A DNA stretch of 64,000 nt from Coptis chinensis. Lineage: Eukaryota > Streptophyta > Magnoliopsida > Ranunculales > Ranunculaceae. Each line of letters begins with the position of its first letter. Positions within the stretch are counted from its first letter, which is position 1. Made by a program: the position numbers and the translations under genes. The stretch covers positions 40,645,001-40,709,000 of the forward strand of contig CM027378.1 in the NCBI GenBank assembly GCA_015680905.1, written 5' to 3'. Under the pieces are notes generated by a model, which saw only the letters and a list, made by a program, of their open reading frames with translations, was not told the DNA's origin and did no database searches. Shown here in pieces: positions 46,285 through 56,956 of this stretch.

Positions 46285-47027
46285 GTCAAAACAGTAAAAT
46301 AATATGCAAGCAGCAAGCAATAAGCAATAAGTCCTCACATAGTCACATAACATACCAAAAATAAAATAAAATGGAAACAATCACCGTGAGATCTAAGCTT
46401 AATTGATAGGCTAAGTCGCGTTTGAAGTATAGGGTAAAAAGTAGACAATCCACGAGACCGCGACAATCACTTTGGCTAAGCAAGTAAGCAACTAGTCCAA
46501 TTATACCTGTTAAAACCACTATCCACTATCCAAAAAAAAAAAAATAATAATGAGTTTGAGTGGAATTAAATTAGAATTTAGAATATAACAATTTAACAAT
46601 TAAAGTAAAAAAAGACACCAACCTTTTCTTTTCTTTTATCTTTCTTGAAAATAGAGAGAAGAAGAAGGATATAGAGAGTCAGAAAGAATGAGGGATTATA
46701 AAACCAAAGAAAGCAAAAAGAAGATGATAGAGGTAAGAGTGTATTGTTGGTTTTATAAATAGATGAAGAAGAACGTTGATTAGTGATGGAGGCGTGCATT
46801 ATTTTTGCTTGAGAATTGAAGGCGTGGAAAACGGTGGAGAAGCTGAAGGCGAGAGAAACGAAGGGTCTGTTCTCTGTATACCGTTTTTTTTTTTTTCTTT
46901 TCCAATGTAAAAACGTTTTTTTTTTCTCTCTTACCGATAGTGGACTGGACTGGAATATATTGGGGGCCCCTTGAGCTGCGGGGCCCTAAGCCGTTGCTTA
47001 TTTTGCTACATAGATGAGCCGGCCCTG

Positions 47028-47230
47028 TAAAGACATCATCGAATTTGTGAGTTCTTGTGATATATGTCAAAAAAATAAAGGAGAGCACATGTTTCCAGCG
47101 GGTTTGTTGCCGCCTCTCCCTGTTTCTGACCATGCTTGGTATGGCAACATATCACTATGGATTTCATTGAATGACTTCCAAAGTCAAAGGGTAAGGATGT
47201 TGTGATGGTAGTGGTCGATAGACTTACTAA
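47028..47230 (+). pseudogene. chromovirus integrase: zinc-binding cysteines and start of catalytic core
   Basis: FVSSCDICQKNKGEH gives the two cysteines of HHCC. The core begins with MDFIE around 47158, whose Asp is the first of the D,D,E triad. A TGA follows two codons later where Gly is usual. DVVMVVVDRLTK leads to the Harbinger insertion at 47231. Confidence 0.85.
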
Positions 47231-48732
47231 GGCCCTGTTTGGTAGCATGTATGGGCCAACCTGTACATGGGTTAGGGTGCACTATCCAGGTTTTTATGTT
47301 TGGTTCTTATATTTTGAGCCCAATTCCGTAGACGTAGGCAACTAGTTGGTTGGCCCAACCACAAAAGCGTGTATACTGGTGTCACTTGTGGAGCACTAGA
47401 TTCTGATCTACATATTAAGTTATAAAATCCATAAACAAGAAAATAAAAGAAAAAAAACCACGAGAAGAAAAAAAAATGACCGGGAAAGAGAAGTGAAGAA
47501 ACAACCTGCTACCAGCTAGCTCCCACCATTTTTATCCATTGATCTCTCTACCTTAATGCCTTTTGATTCAAACTCAGGTATTTCTTCTCTCTCTTACTTT
47601 TATATTTCAAGAACATTGGTAATGGAAGTGTGAGTTTGAACAATATAAAAGGGTTTCAAAATTTAGGAATGTTGGTAAATTGAAAACACAAATTTACCCC
47701 CTGAAATCCATCACTTTTCTCTCAAGGTTATTGCGCGTTCTATTCTTTTGTTAAAAGTTTGGGCAATTTGTTATGCAAAATGGTTTCTAACTAACTAAGT
47801 AACTAGTTTCAGTAGTTTGCAAGACTTTATAGCCTTTGAAAAAATATGTATGTGGTTGGCACAAGTCATCGATCTGGCCTTTGGAGTTTGGAAAATGTAT
47901 ATGCTATTGTTTGTGCAAGTCAATCGATTAGAGCTCCATAGGCCTTTAGGAAAAGGAGTACTCAACTAGCGAGTAATAATTGAAGAGGAAAAGGAGCTGA
48001 GAGACGATTTACATATTTTGTGGGCTTGTAGGTAATATATTAGTATGACATACTGGTTAGTTCAACTCCCTCTTATGAGTTACTATGTCCAACTAAAACT
48101 ATTACAATGATGAAGACCGTTTATCAGATTAGTTTAAGGTTCCCATGAACTAAGGTGTGAACTAAGGAACTAAGGTGTGAAGTTCTTCCAAAAGGTGACC
48201 AGTGAACAACTTATTACTCTAGTAGTCTAGTATGCTCTATGTATAAGTGACCATATGCCTTACTTAGGGCGAATGAGGTTGAATCAAGAATCGACTATGT
48301 CAAACATGAAGCTAGTGCTGAATTGCTGATTGCTGATTGCTGATTGCTTAATCAATTATATAGAGTGTTCAAGTTGGAAATATTTACCAAAGTAAGAGTG
48401 TATGGGTGTATAAGAGAGTCGGGGGACACACTAACTTCTTTATAGATTGTTTTAGTTTGAGCTTTTTGGTAACACTAGTTAGCTCGTACATTTTTCTTGT
48501 AGCATTTTGTTTCATTCTTTTCTAAACAAGATTATTCTGACAAGTTAGCTCATACATTTCATTTGTTTTGTGACAAGTTAGCTAATGATGGTCTGTTGCA
48601 TCCATTTGTTTTGTATAACAAACTTGATGTCTGCTTTTAGCTATAATATTGTATCTGCGGTGATATTTGAAATTCCGTCTAAAATTGAATACTTAGTATT
48701 TTTCACCAAATCCAACTCTGAATGAAACTTTA

Positions 48733-49200
48733 TTGAGTCCTCTATCCAATGCAGCAAACCACAGTCCTTTTGGATTTGTGAGGAGAGAGTTATGGACTCG
48801 AGAACTTAGGCTGTCAGAATTTTCTGACTGCAGAACTCAGGTTGTGTGCACTGGATTGGATCCACGATTTCACATGATTAAGTTGAGATTTAAGTTTTTG
48901 ATAAAACATGAAAATGTAAGTTTTGAGTGTCTTCTTTCTAATCCAATTGGCCTTATCCCGTTCCGAGGCATGTGGAGATAGTTATGGTGTCTAGAAATTT
49001 GGTTGGCAGAAAAATATTGCGTCAGAATACAGTTTCTACGCACTGTATTCGAGCCCCGTTGTTGTATAGTTAGCATAAGAGTTAGATTTTTTGTAAAACA
49101 TATAAAAGTAAGGTCTGTGAGTCTTCTTTTCAACGCAAAAGTCCTCATAGCTTTTGGACATATATGGAAATACATGTGCCATCCGGAAGAGTAGAAATCA
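48733..49200. repeat. imperfect internal duplication in the Harbinger element
   Basis: About 48840-48975 and 49020-49175 share the pattern ACTGGATTSGA/GTATTCGAGCC, GATTTAAGTTTTTGATAAAAC, AAGT..GAGTGTCTTCTT and a CCTTAT/CCTCAT..GGCATGTGGA end. A third, weaker copy may follow at about 49240-49330. No protein family recognised in the frames here. Confidence 0.4.
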
Positions 49201-49489
49201 TGATTTTTACCGAGTTTGTGCTATATTTACTTCTAGGATAGGCTGGCATTGAGATTTTGTGTTCAATATGAAAAAATAAGTGTACATATCTTAGTTTCTA
49301 AATAATCAAGTCACGTGTCATTTGGATGAATGTAGAGAAAGTTATAGCTTCATCAAGTTGCCATGTTGTCGTTGTAAGTGCATAGACCTATTTTGGAAAA
49401 TATTTCTAGTAATAAACTAAGAGTTTCTTAAATCTTTCTAAGGTGTTTTGTATACTATTTGTAACCTAATTTTATTTAATTTGCAATGT

Positions 49490-49962
49490 AGGTAAATATT
49501 ATTTGGCAGATGCGGGCTATACCAATGCACCAAATTTTATTGCTCCATTTCGTGGCACTCGCTATCATCTAAAAGAATTTGGAGTGTTGCATCCTACAAA
49601 TTACAAAGAGTTATTCAATATTCATCATTCATCTTAAGGACTACTGTTGAACGTATCATTGGAATTTTGAAAAAGCGGTTTGCTATTTTGGCTCTTCCAC
49701 CTCCATGTCCGTTTGAAACACAAGTAAAGATAGTAATAGCATGTTGTATTCTACACAATCACATACGAAGAGAGAAACTTAATGATGAATTTTTCGATAT
49801 GGATCGGAAAGAACAAGAAGAACTTTAAGGAGACTCTGGAATGAGGAGACAAGATCTAGGAAACCTTAGTAGAAATAGAATACGAGAAATGGCATCAAAT
49901 TATAGAAAGTCTATTGCCATTGCAATGTGGAATGACTATTATGACTGTCACAATGCAGATTG
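49490..49962 (+). pseudogene. Harbinger (HARBI1-like DDE_4) transposase, 3' part
   Basis: Reads GKYYLADAGYTNAPNFIAPF, RGTRYHLKEFGVLHP, KELFNIHHSS, a stop, TTVERIIGILKKRFAILALP, then VIACCILHNHIRR. These are the C-terminal blocks of the Harbinger DDE nuclease: the Asp of DAGY and the Glu of VERIIG are the second and third catalytic acids. A TAA stop lies between HHSS and the VERI block. The 5' half with the first catalytic Asp was not found, so it is a truncated copy. Confidence 0.87.
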
Positions 49963-50333
49963 ATGTAATAATTTTGATTTTCCCTTTTAGATTTGTTTCA
50001 TGTTAAGAATGAAATGATCGATGGTACGTGTTTCTAATTAAATATTTTGTGGAGTTTTTTTTTTTTTTTTAATTTTTTTTGGGTGAGAATAGGGGCATTT
50101 AAGTTATTATTTTCCTTTTGCTTTATAATGTTCTATTATTTTTTCAAGTATGTAACAGGTTATCAATGTAACAAATATAGTGTGAACCAAACAGCGAGCA
50201 CACTAAACTTGTGACAGAACGAGTAACTGCCAAACAGCTTCCAGGTTACTCTGCTTTAAGTTGCACATTTACAGAATTAGATTAGCTAAACCAGGTTGGC
50301 TACTACGAATTTTTCTACTACCAAACAGAGCCT

Positions 50334-50942
50334 AAGTATAGTCACTGTGTGGGTCTTAGTCATCCATATACAGCAGCAACTGTAGCCAAGGCGTTCATGA
50401 CTCATATTTACAAGCTACATGGACTCCCAGCTTCAATCATGTCGGACAGGGATAAAGTTTTTATCAGTTCATTTTGGCGGGACTTGTTCAAAGCATTGGG
50501 GACTGAGATTAACCTTAGCACTTCCTACCACCCATAAACTGATGGCCAAATGGAACGAACAAATGCTTGCCTTGAAAATTATCTCAGATGCATGATGGGG
50601 CCTAGACCAAAGAACTGGTTTAAGTGGTTGCCTTTGGCGGAGTGGTGGTTCAATACAAATCATCACACCAGTCTTAAAATGTCACCATTCAAAGCTTTGT
50701 ATGGGTATTCACCACCATACCTTGCTCTTCCCACGGTAGTAACTACATCTGTAGCAGTTGTAGAAGAGTATATGAAACAAAGGAATGCGATGATAGAGGT
50801 GATAAAGGCGAGGGTACAAAAAGCACAGGAGCGAATGAAGTGATATGCGGATAAAAAACGAACTGAGCGAACATTTGAAGTAGAAGATTTTGTGTATCTT
50901 ATGATGCAGCCCTACCGACAAACTACAGTAGCTATACGTAAG
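50334..50942 (+). pseudogene. chromovirus integrase catalytic core, C-terminal part
   Basis: HPYTAATVAKAFMTHIYKLH, LPASIMSDRDKVFISSFWRD (second catalytic Asp), TAA stop, then TDGQMERTNACLENYLRCMM (catalytic Glu in QMER) and SPFKALYGYSPPYLALP. After a TGA at 50842 the frame continues YADKKRTERTFEVEDFVYL. Stops at the TDGQ and RMK positions are single-base changes. The copia insertion follows at 50943. Confidence 0.92.
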
Positions 50943-51554
50943 TGTTGGCGTTATCCCTCACATGAGGAGAGAAAAGGAGTTGATTTCTGCTTGGAGAAGT
51001 CTGAGAGCGACCCGCGCTCTGATTGGTCTTGACCCAAGCGCACCCTACGCCCAATCGCCTGGACATCGTCCAAGGCAAGAGCGCGCCCCGCGCCCATGCC
51101 TATTTTGGCCGGATTCTATTTTTTCAGAACCGTTAGTTTTGGCTTATATGTTTTGGGTTTTTGGCAAAACCAAACACACGAGAGGCAGCACAATAGTAAG
51201 AGAAAACCCAATCTTGAAAGCTATCAAGATTGAGAGATAACCTTTACAGAGAGACAAGAGTGATCTAGTAAGGTGATAGATTGAAAGGAGAGATTGTAAT
51301 CTTCCTTCCCACTTTATAAAGAACTAGCTCTTGTGGAAGTAGGCATCATTGGCCGAACCACGATATATCTTTGTGTTGTGGTTTGCTTTAATTCTGCTTT
51401 ACATTATTATTTGTTGTTAATAGTTGTTTAGCGAGTTGGGCATGTTAGTATAGGTTGTGATTGATATTTAGAATTTGTCTGGAGTTGAATTGTGTTCAAA
51501 TACAAGTTATCTGTGTAGTGGGAGACTCGATTGGTATTGGTATAAACCCCAACA
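50943..51554 (+). repeat. Ty1/copia 5' LTR
   Basis: 612 bp. Lacks a segment of about 40 bp (TATCCCAGCACAATTCCGAG..) and an ACAACCCTGTAAAGAG-like duplication present in the 3' LTR. Contains the GC-rich motif AGAGCGCGCCCCGCGCCC at 51078-51095. Confidence 0.93.
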
Positions 51555-51665
51555 AGTGTTATTAGAGCCTTGGTTAGATTAGCCTAGGGTGTTATCCAAA
51601 TCTTGGTTGGAAGGTGTTTGACAAAATTCCTGAGAGAAGATTTTAGTTTAAATAACTTATAGAAA

Positions 51666-52423
51666 TGGATCATTCCATGAACACTCGCATGACGAGTCTG
51701 AATAGGAAGAACTACATCATTTGGAAAGCCAAGATGGAAGACTTGCTTTATTACAAGGACTTGGCACAACCCATTGAGAATGGAAGAGATAGACCAGAAA
51801 TGGTTGCTGCGGCTGAGTAGAGCAAGTTTCACAGAAAAGTAATTGGGTACATTCGACAGTGGATTGACGACAGTGTCTTTCACCATGTATCCCAAGAGAC
51901 AACAGCTTTTGGCTTGTGGAAGAAACTCGAAGACCTTTATGAGAGGAAGTCGGGCGGAAACAAAGTGCTAGTCGTTAAGAAGTTTGCCGACATGACGTAC
52001 CAAGAAGGTTCTTCAATGTCTGAGCATCTTAACGAAGTACAGAATATCATCAATCAAATGCATTTGATGAAGATTAATTTGGGATACAAAGTTGAGACTT
52101 TGTTTCTATTAGGCTCTCTACCCGAAAGTTGGGAGACATTAGCAGTCTCTTTACACGGAGCAGCCAAGGATGGAATTGTTACCATGGTGATGGCTACCAC
52201 ATCTTTGTTGAATGAGGAGACTAGAAGGAGTTCAAAAGGAAGCTCCTCTCACTCAAAGATCCTTGTCACGAGAAATGGGGGAGATATAGATACGGAAAAC
52301 CATCTCGTTCTAGAGATGATGATAGAAGTAAATCTAGGGGTGAAGCTAGAACTCCTAAGGCAGAGAGGCAATGTTACTATTGTGTCACCAAGGGCCACTT
52401 TAGATATGAGTGAAGAACACTGA
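51666..52423 (+). pseudogene. Ty1/copia gag
   Basis: ATG at 51666 (MDHSMNTRMTSLNRKNYIIW). TAG at codon 52 (AAAE-stop), then open from 51914: LWKKLEDLYERKSGGNKVLV, SMSEHLNEVQNIINQMHLMK, FLLGSLPESWETLAVSL. These are UBN2/gag-type blocks. In another frame a CCHC knuckle (CYYCVTKGHFRYE) has its last Cys replaced by TGA. A frameshift lies between the capsid part and the knuckle. Confidence 0.85.
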
Positions 52424-53252
52424 AGAGGGATGAGAAGAATAACTATGTACACGAAGACATGGTGCAGAGGAACGGAAACACAGGCAGAGATACTACCGCA
52501 CTAGTCGACGACCTAGTAGGAATTGTGTCAGATTGTGGTGTGTCTTTGCCTTAGTACCTCATGTCAGGATACAGAGTGGGTGATAGATACAGGAGCATCC
52601 TATCACGTCACACCGCACAGGGGATTCTTTACTACCTACAGCTGTGGTGAATATGGTGAAGTGAGGATGGGTAATAGTGGCATCTCGAAGATTATAGGCA
52701 TTGGAGATGTTCATGTAGAAACCAATGTCGGCTACACCTTGACACTCAAGGATGTAAGACATGTCCCTGACATACGGTTAAGCCTAATTTCGGTTGGGAA
52801 ATTAGATGATGATAGCTTTGTAAACTCGTTTGGTAATAGGGTATGGAAATTGAGCAGAGGTTCCATTATAGTAGCCAGAGGGAAGAAAACTTGCTCTCTT
52901 TACAAAACACAGGCTAGTTTGTGTAAAGCAGAAGTGAATACGGCAGAAGAAAAAGCTTCCTTCGAACTGTGGCACAAGAAACTGTGCCATATGGGCATAA
53001 AAAGGATGGAAGTTCTTGCTAAGCAAAAGGCCTTGCCAGACATCAAAGGTACACATTTAAATACATGTACTCACTATTTGGTAGGAAAGCAAGACAGGGT
53101 GTCTTTCCAAAGATTCTCGTCTCATAGAAAGGACAATGTCCTTGAACTAGTGTACACTGATTTATGTGGTCTTATGAGAGTAAAGTCCCACCAGGGAGCT
53201 TTGTACTTCTTGACATTCATTGATGATACGTACAGAAGGTATTGAGAATGTA
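52424..53252 (+). pseudogene. Ty1/copia protease, pre-integrase and start of integrase
   Basis: Protease block WVIDTGASYHVTPHRGFFTT (active Asp in DTGA), VPDIRLSLISVGKLDDDSF, GAG-pre-integrase LWHKKLCHMGIKRMEVLAKQ, CTHYLVGKQDRVSFQ, and integrase start LELVYTDLCGLMRVKSHQGA then YFLTFIDDTYRRY followed by a stop at 53243-53245. The rest of the integrase core (second Asp and Glu) is missing, and text jumps to the pol hinge. Confidence 0.9.
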
Positions 53253-55034
53253 GAGAACCATGAGTTTGAAGCTCATGATTAGAATCCTATTGCTCATGAT
53301 GGGATAGAACCTATTGGTATAGAAGATGCAGATGAGATGCATGAACCACCACCAAAGCAAGCAAAAGTACATCCTCCTGAGGCACCAACAGATGGGGCAA
53401 GGAGGTCAAACAGAGAGAGACTAGCTTCAACCAGGTATCCACCATATACGTACGTGCTACTATCGGATGGTGGAGAACCTATGTACTATCAAAAGGCACT
53501 TGAAGGTACAGACAAAGAAAAGTGGTTGAAGGCCATGCATGACGAGATGGATTCTTTGCATAAGAATCACACTTATGAGTTAGTTGAGAAACCGCAAGGA
53601 CGAAAAATTCTCAAGAATAAGTGGATATACAAAGTCGAGCATGAAGAGAACAATCCTCACCCAAGGCACAAAGCTCGCCTTGTTGTGAAGGGATTTAGTC
53701 AAAGGAAAGGGATTGACTTTGATGAGATTTTCTCTCCTGTAGTGAAGATGACTTCTATCCAGGTGGTATTGGGTATGACTGCAAGTATGAACCTAGAGGT
53801 TGAGCAGCTAGATGTTAAGACAACTTTTCTTCATGGAGACCTTGAAGAAGATGTCTACATGGACCAGCCAGAGGGGTTTGAGGTCAAAGGCAAAGAGCAC
53901 CTAGTATGCAAGCTGATAAAGAACTTGTATGGGTTGAAGCAAGTACCGAGACAGTGGTACATAAAGTTTTATTCCTTTATGGCAAAGCAAGGATACAAGA
54001 AGTCTGCTTTCGATCATTATGTGTTTGTTCAGAGATTTCCAGATGGAGATTTCATAGTGTTATTACTGTATGTGGATGATATATTGATAGTTAGCCCAAA
54101 CATCAACAAGATATCCAAATTGAAGAAAGACTTGAGTAAGTCCTTTGAGATGAAGGATTTGGGTCTAGCAAAGCAGATACTTGGGATGCGGATCACTCGA
54201 GATAGAAAGAGTGGGAAGTTGTGGCTTTCTCAAGAAAGCTACATTGAGAAGGTGTTGAAGAGATTCAACATGGATCAAAAGCGGCCCCGGTTATCCGCTT
54301 GGTGGCCAGTTCTGCATGACCAAAGAGATGTGTCCAAAGGTGAGCATGAGGAGAGTCAGATGGAAAAGATTCCTTATGCATCCACAGTGGGTAGCTTGAT
54401 GTACGCAATGGTGTGTACAAGACCGGATATTGCTTTCGTCGTTGGTGTTGTAAGCCGATTTCTGTCAAATTCAGGGAAGGAGCATTGGGAAGGTGTTAAG
54501 TAGATATTGAGATATCTCAAGGGAACTTCCAAATCGTGTTTGTGCTTTGGTGGAAGTAAGCACTTACTTGAAGGCTACACTAATGTAGACATGGCAGGTG
54601 ATGTTGACTCGATGAAGTCAACCTCCTGTTATCTAGTTACTTTTGTAGGGGGAGCAGTTTCTTGGCAATCAAAGTTGCAAAAGTGTGTTGCCCTCTCCAT
54701 TACAGAAGCCGAGTATATTGCAGCCACTGAGTGTTACAAAGAGTTGCTATGGATGAAGAGGTTCTTCGACGAATTAGAGCTAAAGCAGAAACAATTTGTA
54801 GTTATATGTGACAGTCAGAGCGCCATCCATAAGAATCCGATTTTTCATTCTAAATCCAAGCATATACACGTGTGTTATCATTGGATTAGAGAAGTACTCG
54901 AAGACAAGCATTTGTGTATCGAGAAGATCCATACCGACAAGAACGGGTCAGATATGATGACCAAAGTCTTACTGAAAGGTAAGTTTGATGTTTGTTGTGC
55001 TATTACCGGAATGGCAGCACACTCCTCCTGTTGA
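53253..55034 (+). pseudogene. Ty1/copia reverse transcriptase and RNase H
   Basis: Open frame 53337-54503 then 54507-55034 after one TAG. Blocks: KALEGTDKEKWLKAMHDEMD, WIYKVEHEENNPHPRHKARL, the VEQLDVKTTFLHGDLEEDVY block (usual DVKTAFL reads DVKTTFL), GLKQVPRQWY, catalytic LLLYVDDILIV at about 54067 and CTRPDIAFVVGVVSRF. RNase H: SWQSKLQKCVALSITEAEYI, ATECYKELLWMKRFF, ICDSQSAIHKNPIFHSKSKH. Only one stop breaks about 560 codons, so this part decayed little. Without integrase the element could not move alone. Confidence 0.93.
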
Positions 55035-55084
55035 TTTGGAAATTGCATGGAGGTAGCCCCCCTCACTGTTCGGTAGGGGGAGAG

Positions 55085-55747
55085 TGTTGGCGTTATCCCT
55101 CACATGAGGAGAGAAAAGGAGTTTATTTCTGCTTGGAGAAGTCTGAGTGCGACTGGCGCTCTGATTGGTCTTGACCCAAGCGCACCCTGCGCCCAATCGC
55201 CTGGACATCATCCAAGGCAAGAGCACACCCCGCACCTATCCCAGCACAATTCCGAGCGCGCCCCGTGCCCATGCCTATTTTGGCAGGATTCTATTTTTTC
55301 GGAACCGCGAATTTTGGCTTATATGTTTTGGATTTTTGGCAAAACCAAACACATGAGAGGCAGCACAAAAGTCAGAGAAAACCCAATCTTGAAAGCTATC
55401 AAGATTGAGAGATAACCTTTACAGAGAGACAACCCTGTAAAGAGATAAAAGTAATCTAGTAAGGTGAGAGACTGAAAGGAGAGATTGTAATCTTCTTTCC
55501 CACTTTATAAAGAACTATCTCTTATGGAAGTAGGCACCATTGGCTGAACCACGGTATATCTTTGTATTGTGGTTTGCTTTAATTCTGCTTTACATTATTA
55601 TTTGTTGTTAATAGTTGTTTAGCGAGTTGGGCATGTTATAGTATAGGTTGTAGTTGATATTTAGAATTTGTGTAGAGTTGAATTGTGTTCAAATACAAGT
55701 TATCTGTGTAGTGGGAGAATCGATTGGTATTGGTATAAACCCCGACA
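55085..55747 (+). repeat. Ty1/copia 3' LTR
   Basis: 663 bp, same ends as the 5' LTR. Carries extra copies of the GCGCCCCGYGCCC motif at about 55255 and an extra ACAGAGAGACAACCCTGTAA segment at about 55420. Confidence 0.93.
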
Positions 55748-56106
55748 GTAAGAACCTCAAGTTGTCTGCAAGATATTATGGCCCTTTTAAGGTGCTCGCC
55801 AAGGTGGGGGGAGTCACTTACAAACTGCAATTGCCCCCAGGTTCTAAAATCCATCATGTTTTTCATGTCTCGCAATTGAAGAAGAAACTCGGGAATTCAG
55901 TAGTTCCTATGCCCAAACTTCCAATGGTGGATACCAAAGGTCAGATGCTAGTGGAACCTGTTGCTATATTGGAAAGGCGGATGATTCCAAGGAAGAACAA
56001 AGCCGTTACTCAAGTGTTAGTTCAGTGGTCAAACACGCTTCCAAAGGACACAACATGGGAAGATTGGTCTTACATTGCCGCCACTTTCCCAAATTTTAAT
56101 CCTTGA
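55748..56106 (+). pseudogene. chromovirus integrase C-terminus with chromodomain
   Basis: NLKLSARYYGPFKVLAKVGG, VTYKLQLPPGSKIHHVFHVS and QLKK form the integrase tail. The chromodomain follows: EPVAILERRMIPRKNKAVTQ, VLVQWSNTLPKDTTWEDWSY, ending FPNFNP at TGA 56104-56106. Chromodomains bind chromatin marks and are thought to guide insertion. The W and E of TTWED and the aromatic-poor first strand resemble the plant chromoviral type. This part is open and well kept. Confidence 0.92.
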
Positions 56107-56154
56107 TGACAAGGATGCTTCCTTGAGGACAAGGATGCCTAAAGGGGAAGGTAT
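56107..56154 (+). promoter_or_regulatory. chromovirus 3' linker and polypurine tract
   Basis: GACAAGGATGCTTCCTTGAG and a repeat of GAGGACAAGGATGCC lead to the purine tract AAAGGGGAAGG just before the LTR start TGTCATG. Confidence 0.75.
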
Positions 56155-56521
56155 TGTCATGTCCCATACTCCCATAAAGAGGTCATGAGGGCTTAACTAT
56201 CTTATGTATTCTAGTGAGGGTAGTCTTGTCAGTAGGAGTCCTCAATTAAATAGTTCTGGAGTCTGTTTTACTTTACTTAATCAAAATGATTAGTTAGGTA
56301 CTTAGTGTGAGTGCCAGGTGGAAGCACTACAAAAATGTAAGAGTCTTAGGTCAGGGCGTAAAAAGCATGAGCATATATATTTGAAGAGAAAGTATATTGA
56401 AGGGTGAATATTGAATAAAAGTTAAGGCTCTGTTCTTCAGTGAAGTCAGAGAGTTCTATTTGCTTCTGCTATTGATTCCATTGTATTTGGGTTCTTCCAA
56501 ATCACCCTGTATATCAGGACA
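56155..56521 (+). repeat. chromovirus 3' LTR, complete
   Basis: 367 bp, starts TGTCATGTCCC and ends CAGGACA, so TGTC/GACA form the terminal inverted repeat. Shares most of its length with 15333-15631. Confidence 0.9.
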
Positions 56522-56956
56522 GAGTGGTAGTGTTTCCCACTACAATGAACTAATTTAACCAATGTGATATTTGCCTGATTAACGAAAATAAAATATATGA
56601 TATTTGCCTTACAATAAGTGTTGAAATAAATATGCCGCAATGTTTATCGGAAAAAAAATAAAGATCGCACAAATCAAAAACATTCTAAATTTAATAGTTT
56701 ACGTGAAAATGCATAAACTTGTATAACTAGTTCAAAGTTATACAAGTAATACAAGTTGTATAAACTTGTATAACTTGTATAACCATATGGCGTGAATTCT
56801 CCTTTGTAATCTTTAATGTGAAAAACATGATATATATATACAAGAAATAAGCCAAAAGGCCCAATTTCCAATTTTAATCATAGTCTAAGACAGCTGGGTT
56901 TTGAAACCATTGATAAGGACATTTTTTGGCTTATAACTACTAGAAAAACCAAATTT
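56522..56956. other. AT-rich flank with palindromic TATACAAGTT words
   Basis: No gene. About 56700-56785 has repeated ACTTGTATAACTTGTATAA and TTATACAAGTAATACAAGTT text, a small self-complementary cluster. Confidence 0.6.

Larger units (their letters stand above)
43472..47027 (-). mobile_element. hAT transposon (TTF zinc finger/DUF4371 type)
   Basis: Ends CAGGGGCGGCTC at 43472 and CAGGGCCGGCTC (reverse strand) at 47027, followed inward on both sides by GGGGCCC. Perfect 8-bp target duplication TAAAGACA at 43464-43471 and 47028-47035. 3556 bp, with a full-length but broken transposase on the minus strand. It sits in the chromovirus integrase zinc-binding domain. Confidence 0.95.
47231..50333 (+). 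mobile_element. PIF/Harbinger transposon
   Basis: Terminal inverted repeats GGCCCTGTTTGGTAG at 47231 and GGCTCTGTTTGGTAG (reverse strand) ending at 50333. Perfect 3-bp target duplication TAA at 47228-47230 and 50334-50336, the usual TWA site. 3103 bp. A broken Harbinger transposase lies near the right end; no Myb-like partner ORF was recognised. It interrupts the chromovirus integrase core right after the DRLTK block. Confidence 0.92.
50943..55747 (+). mobile_element. Ty1/copia retrotransposon in the chromovirus integrase
   Basis: Two LTRs TGTTGGCGTTATCCC..CCCCRACA (50943-51554 and 55085-55747). Perfect 5-bp target duplication GTAAG at 50938-50942 and 55748-55752. PBS-like GTGTTATTAGAGCC follows the 5' LTR, and the purine tract GGTAGGGGGAGAG precedes the 3' LTR. 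Gene order gag, protease, (integrase mostly deleted), RT, RNase H is Ty1/copia. 4805 bp. Lineage not resolved. Confidence 0.95.
15333..56521 (+). mobile_element. Ty3/gypsy chromovirus, split by five nested insertions
   Basis: The element's own segments are 15333-15786, 36653-37630, 41913-43471, 47028-47230, 50334-50942 and 55748-56521, about 4.6 kb in all, a normal chromovirus size. In order they carry partial 5' LTR, PBS, gag start; gag zinc knuckle and protease; RT-RNase H; integrase zinc-binding part and first catalytic Asp; rest of the integrase core; integrase tail with chromodomain; PPT and 3' LTR. The 5' LTR has lost its beginning and a stretch of gag is missing at the composite insertion. 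Several stops and frameshifts lie outside the insertions, so it is dead. The chromodomain places it in the chromovirus clade; the sublineage was not determined. Confidence 0.88.

Noticed and set aside
48733..49194. Myb-like second ORF of the Harbinger element
   Set aside because: Frames here show no Myb/SANT tryptophan spacing and look like duplicated non-coding sequence.
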